Shown piece by piece: positions 45,235 to 52,276 of a DNA stretch of 64,000 nucleotides. The stretch lies in contig CAZKXI010000001.1 in assembly GCA_964556755.1 (NCBI GenBank), positions 124,001-188,000 on the forward strand, in the 5' to 3' direction. The translations under genes and the position numbers were made by a program. The stretch is from UBA4085 sp964556755. Lineage in GTDB: Bacteria > Acidobacteriota > Aminicenantia > Aminicenantales > UBA4085. The notes under the pieces were generated by a model. The model was not told where the DNA came from and did not search any database. It worked only from the letters and a program-made list of their open reading frames with translations. The first letter of the stretch is position 1, and each line of letters begins with the position of its first letter.

Positions 45235-46296
45235 ATGACGCCCAGAAATACACGCCTCAAGCTCCTGGACCGCTATCTGACCCTGTGGATTTTCATGGCC
45301 ATGGCCATAGGCGTAGGCTTGGGATATTTTGTCCCGGCCGTCGTCGGATTCATCAACAAGTTCCAGTCGGGGACGACCAACATCCCTATCGCTGTCGGCC
45401 TGATCCTGATGATGTATCCGCCCTTGGCTAAAGTGAAGTACGAAGAGCTCGGCGATGTCTTCCGCAACGGCAAGGTGCTGGCCCTGTCGCTTGCTCAGAA
45501 CTGGATCATCGGCCCGGCCCTGATGTTCGGCCTGGCCATCATCTTCCTGCGCGGTTATCCCCACTACATGTACGGGCTGATCATGATCGGGCTGGCCCGC
45601 TGTATCGCCATGGTCATCGTCTGGAACGAGCTGGCTCAAGGCGATACCGAATACGCGGCCGGGCTGGTGGCCTTCAATTCGATCTTCCAAGTCCTCTTCT
45701 TCTCAGTCTACGCCTATGTCTTCATCACCGTCCTGCCGGGCTGGTTCGGCTTGAAGGGAACAGCCGTGGCCATCACCATCGGCGAGATCGCCAAAAGCGT
45801 CTTCATCTATCTGGGCATCCCGTTCCTGGCCGGAATCATCACCCGGTTCGCCCTGCTCAAGCTCAAGGGCAAGTCCTGGTACGAGACCAAGTTCATCCCC
45901 CGGATAAGCCCCATCACCCTTATCGCCCTGCTCTTCACCATCATCGTCATGTTCTCCCTGAAGGGCGAGTTCATCGTCAAGATCCCGCTCGACGTCCTGC
46001 GGATCGCCGTTCCTCTCGTCCTCTACTTCGTGATCATGTTCCTGGTCTCGTTCTTTATGAGCCGGAAGATCGGAGCCGGCTATCCGATTGCGGCGACGCT
46101 GTCTTTTACCGCCGCCAGCAATAATTTCGAGCTGGCCATCGCCGTCGCCGTGGCCGTCTTCGGAATCAACTCTGGAGAGGCTTTCGCCGCCGTCATCGGC
46201 CCGCTCATCGAGGTGCCGGTGATGATCGGCTTGGTCAACGTCGCCCTCCGATTCCGGAGGCGCTTCTTCGCCGCCGGGGCCGCGGCGGGCGCTTAA
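45235..46296 (+). CDS. acr3: ACR3-family arsenite efflux transporter
   Basis: The 353-residue membrane protein has about ten TM helices and the ACR3 signatures GLARCIAMVIVWNELAQGD (the cysteine needed for As(III)) and AASNNFELAIAVAVAVFG, plus GPLIEVPVMIGLVNVAL at the end. It exports arsenite by proton antiport. GGAGAT precedes the ATG. Last canonical ars gene of the operon. Confidence 0.94.
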   Translation: MTPRNTRLKLLDRYLTLWIFMAMAIGVGLGYFVPAVVGFINKFQSGTTNIPIAVGLILMMYPPLAKVKYEELGDVFRNGKVLALSLAQNWIIGPALMFGLAIIFLRGYPHYMYGLIMIGLARCIAMVIVWNELAQGDTEYAAGLVAFNSIFQVLFFSVYAYVFITVLPGWFGLKGTAVAITIGEIAKSVFIYLGIPFLAGIITRFALLKLKGKSWYETKFIPRISPITLIALLFTIIVMFSLKGEFIVKIPLDVLRIAVPLVLYFVIMFLVSFFMSRKIGAGYPIAATLSFTAASNNFELAIAVAVAVFGINSGEAFAAVIGPLIEVPVMIGLVNVALRFRRRFFAAGAAAGA

Positions 46297-46316
46297 GGCG
46301 GTTCCCGGAGGAATCG

Positions 46317-47621
46317 ATGGGAGAAGGCGGGCGGATCAGGGACGAAGCGGCGGCCCGGCCGCTCCCGGCCGGCCGGCCAGCGCCGCGCCGCTTTATCAAG
46401 GCCGGTCCGCAAGGCCGCTTGAGCCTCCCCCCCGATCTGGCCAAGCATCTCGGCGCCTCGCCCGGCGCCCGGCTGGAGATCCGCGAGCGCGAAGGCCGGC
46501 TCGAGATCCGGCCCGACATCCACAGCTTGGCCCGCTTGTATATCGAGCCGACGTCCCGCTGCAACCTGTCTTGCCGGACCTGCATCCGCAACACTTGGAA
46601 AGAGCCGCTGGGCGACATGCCCTGGGCCCTTTTCGAGCGGCTCAGCTCCCAGCTGGCGTCCTTCTCCCACCTGGAGTCGGTCATGTTCGCGGGCTTCGGC
46701 GAGCCGACGGCCCACCCCGACCTCCCGCGCATGATCCGGGCCGTCAAGCGCCTCGGGCTGCGAGCCGAGATCACGACCAACGGCACCCTCCTAGACGAGC
46801 CGATGATCGACGGCTTGCGGCGGGCCGGGCTGGACGTCCTGTGGGCCTCCTTCGATTCCGCCGGCGAGGCCGGCTTCGAGGACATCCGGCGCGGGGCCAA
46901 GTTCCGGCCGGTCGTCGCCGCTCTGCGATCGCTCCAGGCCGGGAACGTCAAAAGCCGGCACCGCATCCAGGTCGGCCTGTCCTTCGTCGTCATGCGCCGC
47001 AACGTGTCCGATCTAGAGGCCCTGGACGAGCTGGCCCGGAGGGTCGGCGCCGAGACCGTGCTGGTCAGCAACATTCTTCCCTACGCGGCCGAGATGGAGA
47101 GGGAGATGCTCTGCTCCCTGACTCTGACCACCGAGTCACTCGCCGCCGCCTCCGCCAAGACGGAAGTCCGTCTGCCCCGCCTGGACGTCACCCCCGCGAC
47201 CAGGGAGACGATTCTGCGCCTCCTGCGCGGCTATGAAAACCTGAACCTCATGGGCAACCCCATCTTCGCCGAGACGAACCGCTGCCGCTTCGTCGAGGGC
47301 CGGACGGCTTTCGTCCGCTGGGACGGGGCCGTAGCGCCCTGCATGGGTCTGCTGCACGGCTACAAGACCTTCCTCTACGGATACGAGCGGGACATCAAGC
47401 CGCATGCCTTCGGGAATATCGGCCACAAGACTCTGGGCGCCATCTGGCGCTCCCCGGCCTATCGGGCTTTCCGAGAGAAGGTCCGCGACTTCGAGTTCGC
47501 GCCCTGCCACATCTGCGGCGGATGCAACTTGCTGGAATCGAACGAGGAAGACTGCCAGGGCAACGACTTTCCCTCCTGCGGCGGATGCCTCTGGGCCCAG
47601 GGCGTCATCCAATGCCCTTGA
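46317..47621 (+). CDS. AbrB-like domain + radical SAM/SPASM maturase (tungsten-oxidoreductase maturase type)
   Basis: A 434-residue protein 20 bases after acr3. N-terminal: a short AbrB-like segment (KAGPQGRLSLPPDLAKHLG...EGRLEIRPD, about 23-65). Then radical SAM: TSRCNLSCRTCIRNTW (CX3CX2C), AGFGEPTAHP. C-terminal: a cysteine-rich SPASM-like region including CHICGGCNLLESNEEDC and CGGCLWAQGVIQCP. This matches from memory the 'tungsten cofactor oxidoreductase radical SAM maturase' family (TIGR04317). No aldehyde:ferredoxin oxidoreductase is nearby, and it is not ArsS. GGAGGAATCG precedes the ATG. Confidence 0.75.
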   Translation: MGEGGRIRDEAAARPLPAGRPAPRRFIKAGPQGRLSLPPDLAKHLGASPGARLEIREREGRLEIRPDIHSLARLYIEPTSRCNLSCRTCIRNTWKEPLGDMPWALFERLSSQLASFSHLESVMFAGFGEPTAHPDLPRMIRAVKRLGLRAEITTNGTLLDEPMIDGLRRAGLDVLWASFDSAGEAGFEDIRRGAKFRPVVAALRSLQAGNVKSRHRIQVGLSFVVMRRNVSDLEALDELARRVGAETVLVSNILPYAAEMEREMLCSLTLTTESLAAASAKTEVRLPRLDVTPATRETILRLLRGYENLNLMGNPIFAETNRCRFVEGRTAFVRWDGAVAPCMGLLHGYKTFLYGYERDIKPHAFGNIGHKTLGAIWRSPAYRAFREKVRDFEFAPCHICGGCNLLESNEEDCQGNDFPSCGGCLWAQGVIQCP

Positions 47622-47692
47622 AGTGAGAATTCCTCGCCGCCGAAGCGTCCCCTAAGTGTCAGACCGCCAAGACACCCCAAAGGAGGCTTCCC

Positions 47693-47986
47693 ATGTACGA
47701 TCCGCGCCTGGAAGGCGATCCCCGTCTTCCCTTCCCCACCCGGAAGATCTCCGTCCAAGGAGGGACGATCGAGGCCTATATCATTCCGGACGACCAAAAA
47801 GAGGCCGTCTTCAAGCAGCTCTACCCGTTCCGGCCGATTCCATCCCTGAACAGGACCGTCGAGGACATCCACGCCGAGAAGAAGTTCAAGATCAGGGACT
47901 TCATGGTGGTCAGGGAGGGGAACATGAACATGCTGGTCAGCCCCTATTATCCCGAGAGCGGCGGCTCGGTCATCGATTGGTGGTGA
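47693..47986 (+). CDS. 97-residue protein next to the radical SAM maturase, possible substrate or partner
   Basis: I do not know this family. It starts MYDPRLEGDPRLPFPTRKIS, has an alternating hydrophobic core (VQGGTIEAYIIPDDQKEAVFKQL), and ends SPYYPESGGSVIDWW. It has no cysteine. AAAGGAGG precedes the start with good spacing. It follows the radical SAM gene by 71 bases. The aromatic, glycine-containing tail could be a modification site or an interaction tail; this is inference. Confidence 0.7.
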   Translation: MYDPRLEGDPRLPFPTRKISVQGGTIEAYIIPDDQKEAVFKQLYPFRPIPSLNRTVEDIHAEKKFKIRDFMVVREGNMNMLVSPYYPESGGSVIDWW

Positions 47987-48046
47987 TATATCGAAACGAG
48001 CCCTATCGCTTCTTCACCCTCGGACCGGCCGATCCGACCGCCTGAA

Positions 48047-48075
48047 TTGACAACCCCCCCTTTTTCCACTAAATT
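48047..48075 (+). promoter_or_regulatory. Promoter before the 125-residue membrane protein
   Basis: TTGACA (48047-48052), 17-base spacer, TAAATT (48070-48075); the ATG at 48084 is 8 bases later, so the message is near-leaderless. Confidence 0.6.
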
Positions 48076-48083
48076 GGGATATC

Positions 48084-48461
48084 ATGTCCCTGACTCTGTC
48101 CCAGGTCCTGTTCATCATCCTGACGGTCGCCGCCGTGGTGGCCGTCGTCTTCCTCGTCCAGCTCTTCGCCCAGCTCCGCCGGACGGCGGCCGAGGCCGAG
48201 AAGACCCTGGTCGAGGTCCGGGCCCTGACCCGCAACCTCGGCGATCTGGAGATGACGGTCAAGAAGCGGGTCGACGAGGCGGGCGACGCCATCAAGATCG
48301 CCGGCAAGGCCGCCGCGGGACTGTCCGAGGCCTCGCTGCGGCTGACCTCCAAATGGCTGCCGAAGCCGGCCAAGTACCTGCCCATGATCCTGCCCCTGGC
48401 CCGCTTCCTTATGAAGAGCTATAAAAAAAAGAGCGACAAGGAGAAAGCCCATGTCGAATGA
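48084..48461 (+). CDS. DUF948-like membrane-anchored protein
   Basis: A 125-residue protein with one N-terminal TM helix (LSQVLFIILTVAAVVAVVFLVQLF, residues 5-28), a coiled stretch (RTAAEAEKTLVEVRALTRNL) and a basic tail (LMKSYKKKSDKEKA). It looks like DUF948/YtxG-type general stress proteins that pair with YtxH. The next gene is YtxH-like and overlaps by 11 bases, which supports this. Function unknown. Confidence 0.72.
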   Translation: MSLTLSQVLFIILTVAAVVAVVFLVQLFAQLRRTAAEAEKTLVEVRALTRNLGDLEMTVKKRVDEAGDAIKIAGKAAAGLSEASLRLTSKWLPKPAKYLPMILPLARFLMKSYKKKSDKEKAHVE

Positions 48462-48777
48462 GAGAGGATCGGCCCTCGAGTCCATGGTGTCCTTCATCAT
48501 CGGCGCCGCCGCCGGCTTCGTGGCCGGCATCCTTATGGCCCCGGCCAGCGGCAAGGAGACCCGGCTGAAGATCCAGACCGAGGTCGAGAAGACCGGCGAG
48601 AAGGCCAAGGAAGGGTACGAGAAGATCGCCAAGGAAGCGGAGAAGGGCATCAAGGTCGTCCGGGAGAAGACGCAGGAAGGCCTGGACGCCATCCGCGAGT
48701 TCATCGACAAGAAGAAGGACGAGTTCATCAAGCGCGGGCCGGAGAGCCTGGCCGACGACGAGTCGGCCAAGGTCTGA
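48451..48777 (+). CDS. YtxH-domain protein
   Basis: A 108-residue protein: TM helix/glycine-rich segment SFIIGAAAGFVAGILMAPASGKETR (residues 11-35) is the YtxH signature, followed by a long charged helix (EKTGEKAKEGYEKIAKEAEKG). Pairs with the DUF948-like gene upstream. In Bacillus, YtxGHJ respond to general stress; here the role is unknown. Confidence 0.78.
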   Translation: MSNERGSALESMVSFIIGAAAGFVAGILMAPASGKETRLKIQTEVEKTGEKAKEGYEKIAKEAEKGIKVVREKTQEGLDAIREFIDKKKDEFIKRGPESLADDESAKV

Positions 48778-48828
48778 CCCCGCTTCTCCTCCGTCCATTT
48801 CGATATCCTCCGCGAAAGGTGTGATTCC

Positions 48829-50124
48829 ATGTCCGACACGACTATTCTGGACGTCAAGGCCCGCGAGATCCTCGATTCCCGCGGCAACCCGACCGTGGCC
48901 GCCAAGGTCGTCCTGCGGGGCGGCGCCGTCGGCAAGGCCCTCGTCCCCTCCGGCGCCTCGACCGGCACGCACGAGGCCCTGGAGCTCCGCGACGACGATC
49001 CGGCCCGCTACCTGGGCAAGGGCGTTCTCAAGGCCGTCGCCCACGTCAACGAGGTGATCGGGCCGAAGCTTCGCGGCCTGGACGCGGCCCGGGCCAAGGA
49101 CCTCGACTCGGTCCTGCTGTCCCTGGACGGGACGCCGCTGAAGACCCGCCTGGGCGCCAACGCGATCCTGTCGGTCTCGATGGCCGCCGCCGACGCCGCG
49201 GCCAAGGCCGCCGGCCGGCCCCTCTACGCCTCGCTCCGGGAGAAGCCGGCGTACACCCTGCCGGTGCCGATGATCAACATCCTCAACGGCGGCGCCCACG
49301 CCGACAACAGCGTCGACATCCAGGAGTTCATGGTCGTCCCGGCCGGCTTGCCGACCTTCGCCGAGGCCATCCGGGCCGCGGCCGAGGTCTTCCACAGCCT
49401 GAAGAAGATCCTCAAGAAGAAGGGCTACGGCACGGCGGTCGGCGACGAGGGCGGATTCGCCCCCAATCTGAAGTCCAACGAGGAAGCCCTGGAGTGCATC
49501 GTCGAGAGCATTCAAAAGGCCGGCTACACCCCCGGCCGCCATGTCTTCTTGGCCCTCGACACGGCCGCTTCGGAGCTGTACGACGACGGGACATACGTCT
49601 TCAAGAAGTCCGACAAGTCCGTTCGAACCTCGGCCGAGATGATCGCCTTCTACGCCGGACTGATCGACCGCTTCCCGATCGTATCCATCGAGGACGGCCT
49701 GGCGGAGGACGACTGGGACGGCTGGAAGGCCATGACCGAGGCCCTCGGCGGCCGCATCCAGATCGTCGGCGACGACATCTTCGTCACCAACATGGCCCGC
49801 TTCCGCGACGGCGTCTCGCGCGGCATCGCCAACTCCATCCTGATCAAGCTCAACCAGATCGGCAGCCTGTCCGAGACCGTCGAGGCCGTCGACTACGCTC
49901 ACGCCAACGGCTACACCGCCGTCGTGTCGCACCGCTCGGGCGAGACCGAGGACACCTTCATCGCCGACCTGGTCGTGGCCCTCGGCACCGGCCAGATCAA
50001 GACCGGCTCGGTCTGCCGCAGCGAGCGGGTGGCCAAGTACAACCGCCTGCTGGAGATCGAGGACGAGCTGAGCCCCCAGGCGACCTACGCCGGGACCACG
50101 GCCTTCGCCAAGTATCTGCGCTGA
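48829..50124 (+). CDS. eno: Enolase
   Basis: A 431-residue enolase that dehydrates 2-phosphoglycerate to PEP. Signatures: ILDSRGNPTVA, PSGASTGTHEALELRDD, VGDEGGFAPNLKSNEEAL, FPIVSIEDGLAEDDWDGW, the Mg-binding GDDIFVTN, and IKLNQIGSLSETVE and VVSHRSGETEDTFIADL. Intact. Own gene with a strong terminator (50148-50180). Confidence 0.97.
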   Translation: MSDTTILDVKAREILDSRGNPTVAAKVVLRGGAVGKALVPSGASTGTHEALELRDDDPARYLGKGVLKAVAHVNEVIGPKLRGLDAARAKDLDSVLLSLDGTPLKTRLGANAILSVSMAAADAAAKAAGRPLYASLREKPAYTLPVPMINILNGGAHADNSVDIQEFMVVPAGLPTFAEAIRAAAEVFHSLKKILKKKGYGTAVGDEGGFAPNLKSNEEALECIVESIQKAGYTPGRHVFLALDTAASELYDDGTYVFKKSDKSVRTSAEMIAFYAGLIDRFPIVSIEDGLAEDDWDGWKAMTEALGGRIQIVGDDIFVTNMARFRDGVSRGIANSILIKLNQIGSLSETVEAVDYAHANGYTAVVSHRSGETEDTFIADLVVALGTGQIKTGSVCRSERVAKYNRLLEIEDELSPQATYAGTTAFAKYLR

Positions 50125-50147
50125 CCGCGCCTCTCACGCCGACTTCA

Positions 50148-50180
50148 AGCCCCGGCCTTCCCAGGCCGGGGCTTTTTTTT
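50148..50180 (+). terminator. Rho-independent terminator after eno
   Basis: AGCCCCGGCCT and AGGCCGGGGCT form an 11-bp stem with a 4-base loop, followed by eight Ts. Confidence 0.95.
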
Positions 50181-50207
50181 ATTGTTAAATTCCGGGGAAC
50201 CAAGCGA

Positions 50208-50255
50208 TTCGGGGCACACCGTCGGGACGACTCATGGCAAGCCATGGACTGATCG
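50208..50255. repeat. Intergenic repeat, copy 2
   Basis: TTCGGGG-NN-CACCGTCGGG (50208-50226), ATGG (50234) and TGATCG (50250), matching copy 1 at 10685-10729. This copy also carries a small hairpin CATGGC/GCCATG. A further hairpin, TACCCTC/GAGGGTA, follows (about 50263-50285). Both copies are outside genes. Confidence 0.4.
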
Positions 50256-50309
50256 CGGGCCTAGTACCCTCGCCCTCGAGGGTATTCCCCGAAGCGCTTT
50301 CCCCGGTCA

Positions 50310-50807
50310 TTAACGCAGTACCTTTTCTCCGTCCAGGAGGGGGCCGCCGCCGGACTCGTGGCGCAGCAGCCAGGCCTTGCGGTCGAGACCCCCGCCGTAC
50401 CCCGTCAGGCGCCCGTCGGCGCCGATCACGCGGTGGCACGGGATGATGATGGAGATGGGATTGGCGCCGTTGGCGGCCCCGACCGCCCGCACCGCCGCCG
50501 GGCGGCCGATCGCGGCGGCGATGGCCTTGTAGGTGCTCGTTGCGCCGAAGGGGATGCGGGTTAGGGCTGCCCAGACATCTCTCTGGAACGGCGTTCCGGC
50601 GGGCCGCAGGGCCAGCTCGAACTCCGTCCTCCGCTTCCGGAAGTATTGGTCCAACTGGCGGATCGCCTCGCGCAGAATGCCGGGAAGGGGAGCGGCGGCA
50701 ATTCCCTCCTTGGGCGTGAAGAATAGCCCGGCCAGGGCCTCGCCTTCCGCCTCAAGACGGATCCATCCGATGGGCGAGTGATAAAAAGCGGTCTTGACGG
50801 CGTCCAT
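50310..50807 (-). CDS. ogt: Methylated-DNA-[protein]-cysteine S-methyltransferase
   Basis: The 165-residue protein has the suicide site IIPCHRVIGADGRLTGYGGGL (active Cys in PCHRV) and the preceding winged-helix domain GTPFQRDVWAALTRIPFGAT. It removes O6-alkyl groups from guanine. I use ATG 50807, preceded by GGAGG with 8-base spacing; upstream in-frame codons up to 50912 lack family similarity. Confidence 0.93.
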   Translation of the reverse strand: MDAVKTAFYHSPIGWIRLEAEGEALAGLFFTPKEGIAAAPLPGILREAIRQLDQYFRKRRTEFELALRPAGTPFQRDVWAALTRIPFGATSTYKAIAAAIGRPAAVRAVGAANGANPISIIIPCHRVIGADGRLTGYGGGLDRKAWLLRHESGGGPLLDGEKVLR

Positions 50808-50905
50808 ATAAGTGACCTCCGCGAGGCGGCTCCGGGCCGCGGGCCCGAGGGCCGAGCATACACGGTCCAGGCCGCCTTGCCAAGGCCGGGCCGGGGGGAG
50901 ATTAA

Positions 50906-50934
50906 TTGACAAATCGAGCCCTTACCCCTAAGAT
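50906..50934 (+). promoter_or_regulatory. Promoter of the M20-like gene
   Basis: TTGACA (50906-50911), 17-base spacer, TAAGAT (50929-50934); the ATG at 50943 is 8 bases later. GAGGGA lies 3 bases before the start, too close for a normal ribosome binding site. Confidence 0.6.
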
Positions 50935-50942
50935 GAGGGATC

Positions 50943-52235
50943 ATGAGAGGCCCAGGGAAACGACTGATATCCTTGATGTTATCAGCCCTCTGCCTGGCCC
51001 TCACGGCCCGCCCGGCCCAGAAGCCCTCCGCGGCCGACATCGACCGCGAAGTCGAGGCCATCCGGGCCGACCTGGTCAACATCCGCCGCTTCATCCACAT
51101 GAATCCCCGCCTTCCGGGCGACGAGGACGAGATCGCCAAGCTGGTCTCGGGCCGGCTGCAGTCGCTGGGGCTGGAAGTCCGCAACGGACAGGGCCGGGCC
51201 GGCGTCGTCGGGCTCCTGCGGGGCGATATCCCCGGGCCATGGATCGCGCTGAGAGCCCGCCTGGACGCGGATCCCGTCAGGGAGACGGCCGACGTCCCCT
51301 TTCGCTCCCTCAACCCCGGAGTCATGCATGCCTCCGGGCACGACATCGAGACGGCGATCGCCCTGGGCGCGGCCATGGTCCTGTCGGCATTCAGGGACCG
51401 GATGGCCGGAGGCGTCAAGCTCGTCTTCCAGCCCGGCGTGCCCGATGGCGCCGACCTTGGCGGGTCCGCTCTCATGATCGCCGACGGAGTCTTGGGGGAC
51501 CCGCCGGTGGTCGCGTTCTTCGGCTTCGGTCTGTCCTCCGACGTCTTGGGCCACGCGGCCATGGCGGCGGGACCCTTCCTGGCCGCCTCCGATCCGTTCC
51601 GGGTCCAAGTCCGGGGCCGGGCCCCGTCCGACGGGGGAGCCAAGGGGGACGATGCGGTCGCCTTGGCGGCCCATATCATCACCGCCCTGCAAACCCTGGT
51701 CGATCGCCTGACCAGCGCCTCCGATCCGGCCCAGATCTCGATCGGGCGCATCCAAGGCGGAAACCGTGCGGATACGGTCGCCGACCAAGTCTCCTTCGAG
51801 GGTGTCCTGCGGACGCTGAGCGAAGCCCATCGCACCCGCCTGCCCGGCGCCATGGAGACCATGGCCCGCGGCGTCGCCCAATCGCTGGGCGGAGACGCGT
51901 CCCTCAGCTTCGGGCCGGGCATCCCGGTCGTCTACAACCACCCGGACCTGCTGGGCATGATGCGACCGGCCTTCGAGGCGGCCCTGGGCGCGAAGAAGCT
52001 GGCCGAGATCAAGCCCCAGATGGCCTCCGACGACTTCGGCCGCTACTCCCAGCGCGTGCCGTCGCTCTTCTTCTGGCTGGGCTCGCGCAATCCCCGCCTG
52101 GGCCCCGCGGCGCCCCCCCGCTCGCCGGGATTCAATCCGGACGAGAAGACGATCGGCATCGGCATCCGGCTGGCCGTTCACCTGCTCCTGGACTGCCTGG
52201 AGATGCAGGGGCGAGCCGGCGACGTTCCCCGCTAG
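50943..52235 (+). CDS. Secreted M20-family peptidase/amidohydrolase homologue with degenerate metal site
   Basis: A 430-residue protein with a signal peptide (LISLMLSALCLALTARPAQ) and the overall M20D layout with lid domain. Compared with active M20D enzymes (HPEL; RADMDALP; MHACGHD.H; FQPAEE; HSxxF), it reads HMNPRLPGDE, RARLDADPVRE, MHASGHDIETA and FQPGVPDG. The C-terminal metal His segment is not recognisable. One His (SGHD) survives, but the catalytic Glu pair is gone. It is probably a non-catalytic paralogue, or has changed chemistry. Function unknown; comEC follows. Confidence 0.78.
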   Translation: MRGPGKRLISLMLSALCLALTARPAQKPSAADIDREVEAIRADLVNIRRFIHMNPRLPGDEDEIAKLVSGRLQSLGLEVRNGQGRAGVVGLLRGDIPGPWIALRARLDADPVRETADVPFRSLNPGVMHASGHDIETAIALGAAMVLSAFRDRMAGGVKLVFQPGVPDGADLGGSALMIADGVLGDPPVVAFFGFGLSSDVLGHAAMAAGPFLAASDPFRVQVRGRAPSDGGAKGDDAVALAAHIITALQTLVDRLTSASDPAQISIGRIQGGNRADTVADQVSFEGVLRTLSEAHRTRLPGAMETMARGVAQSLGGDASLSFGPGIPVVYNHPDLLGMMRPAFEAALGAKKLAEIKPQMASDDFGRYSQRVPSLFFWLGSRNPRLGPAAPPRSPGFNPDEKTIGIGIRLAVHLLLDCLEMQGRAGDVPR

Positions 52236-52276
52236 CCTTTCTGCGCCATCCGCTGCTGCCTCCGGGCCTGGCCTTC

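Noticed and set aside
46317..47621. Radical SAM gene as arsenosugar enzyme ArsS
   Set aside because: ArsS lacks an AbrB-like N-terminus and this C-terminal CGGCNLLESNEEDC region; only the operon context suggested it.
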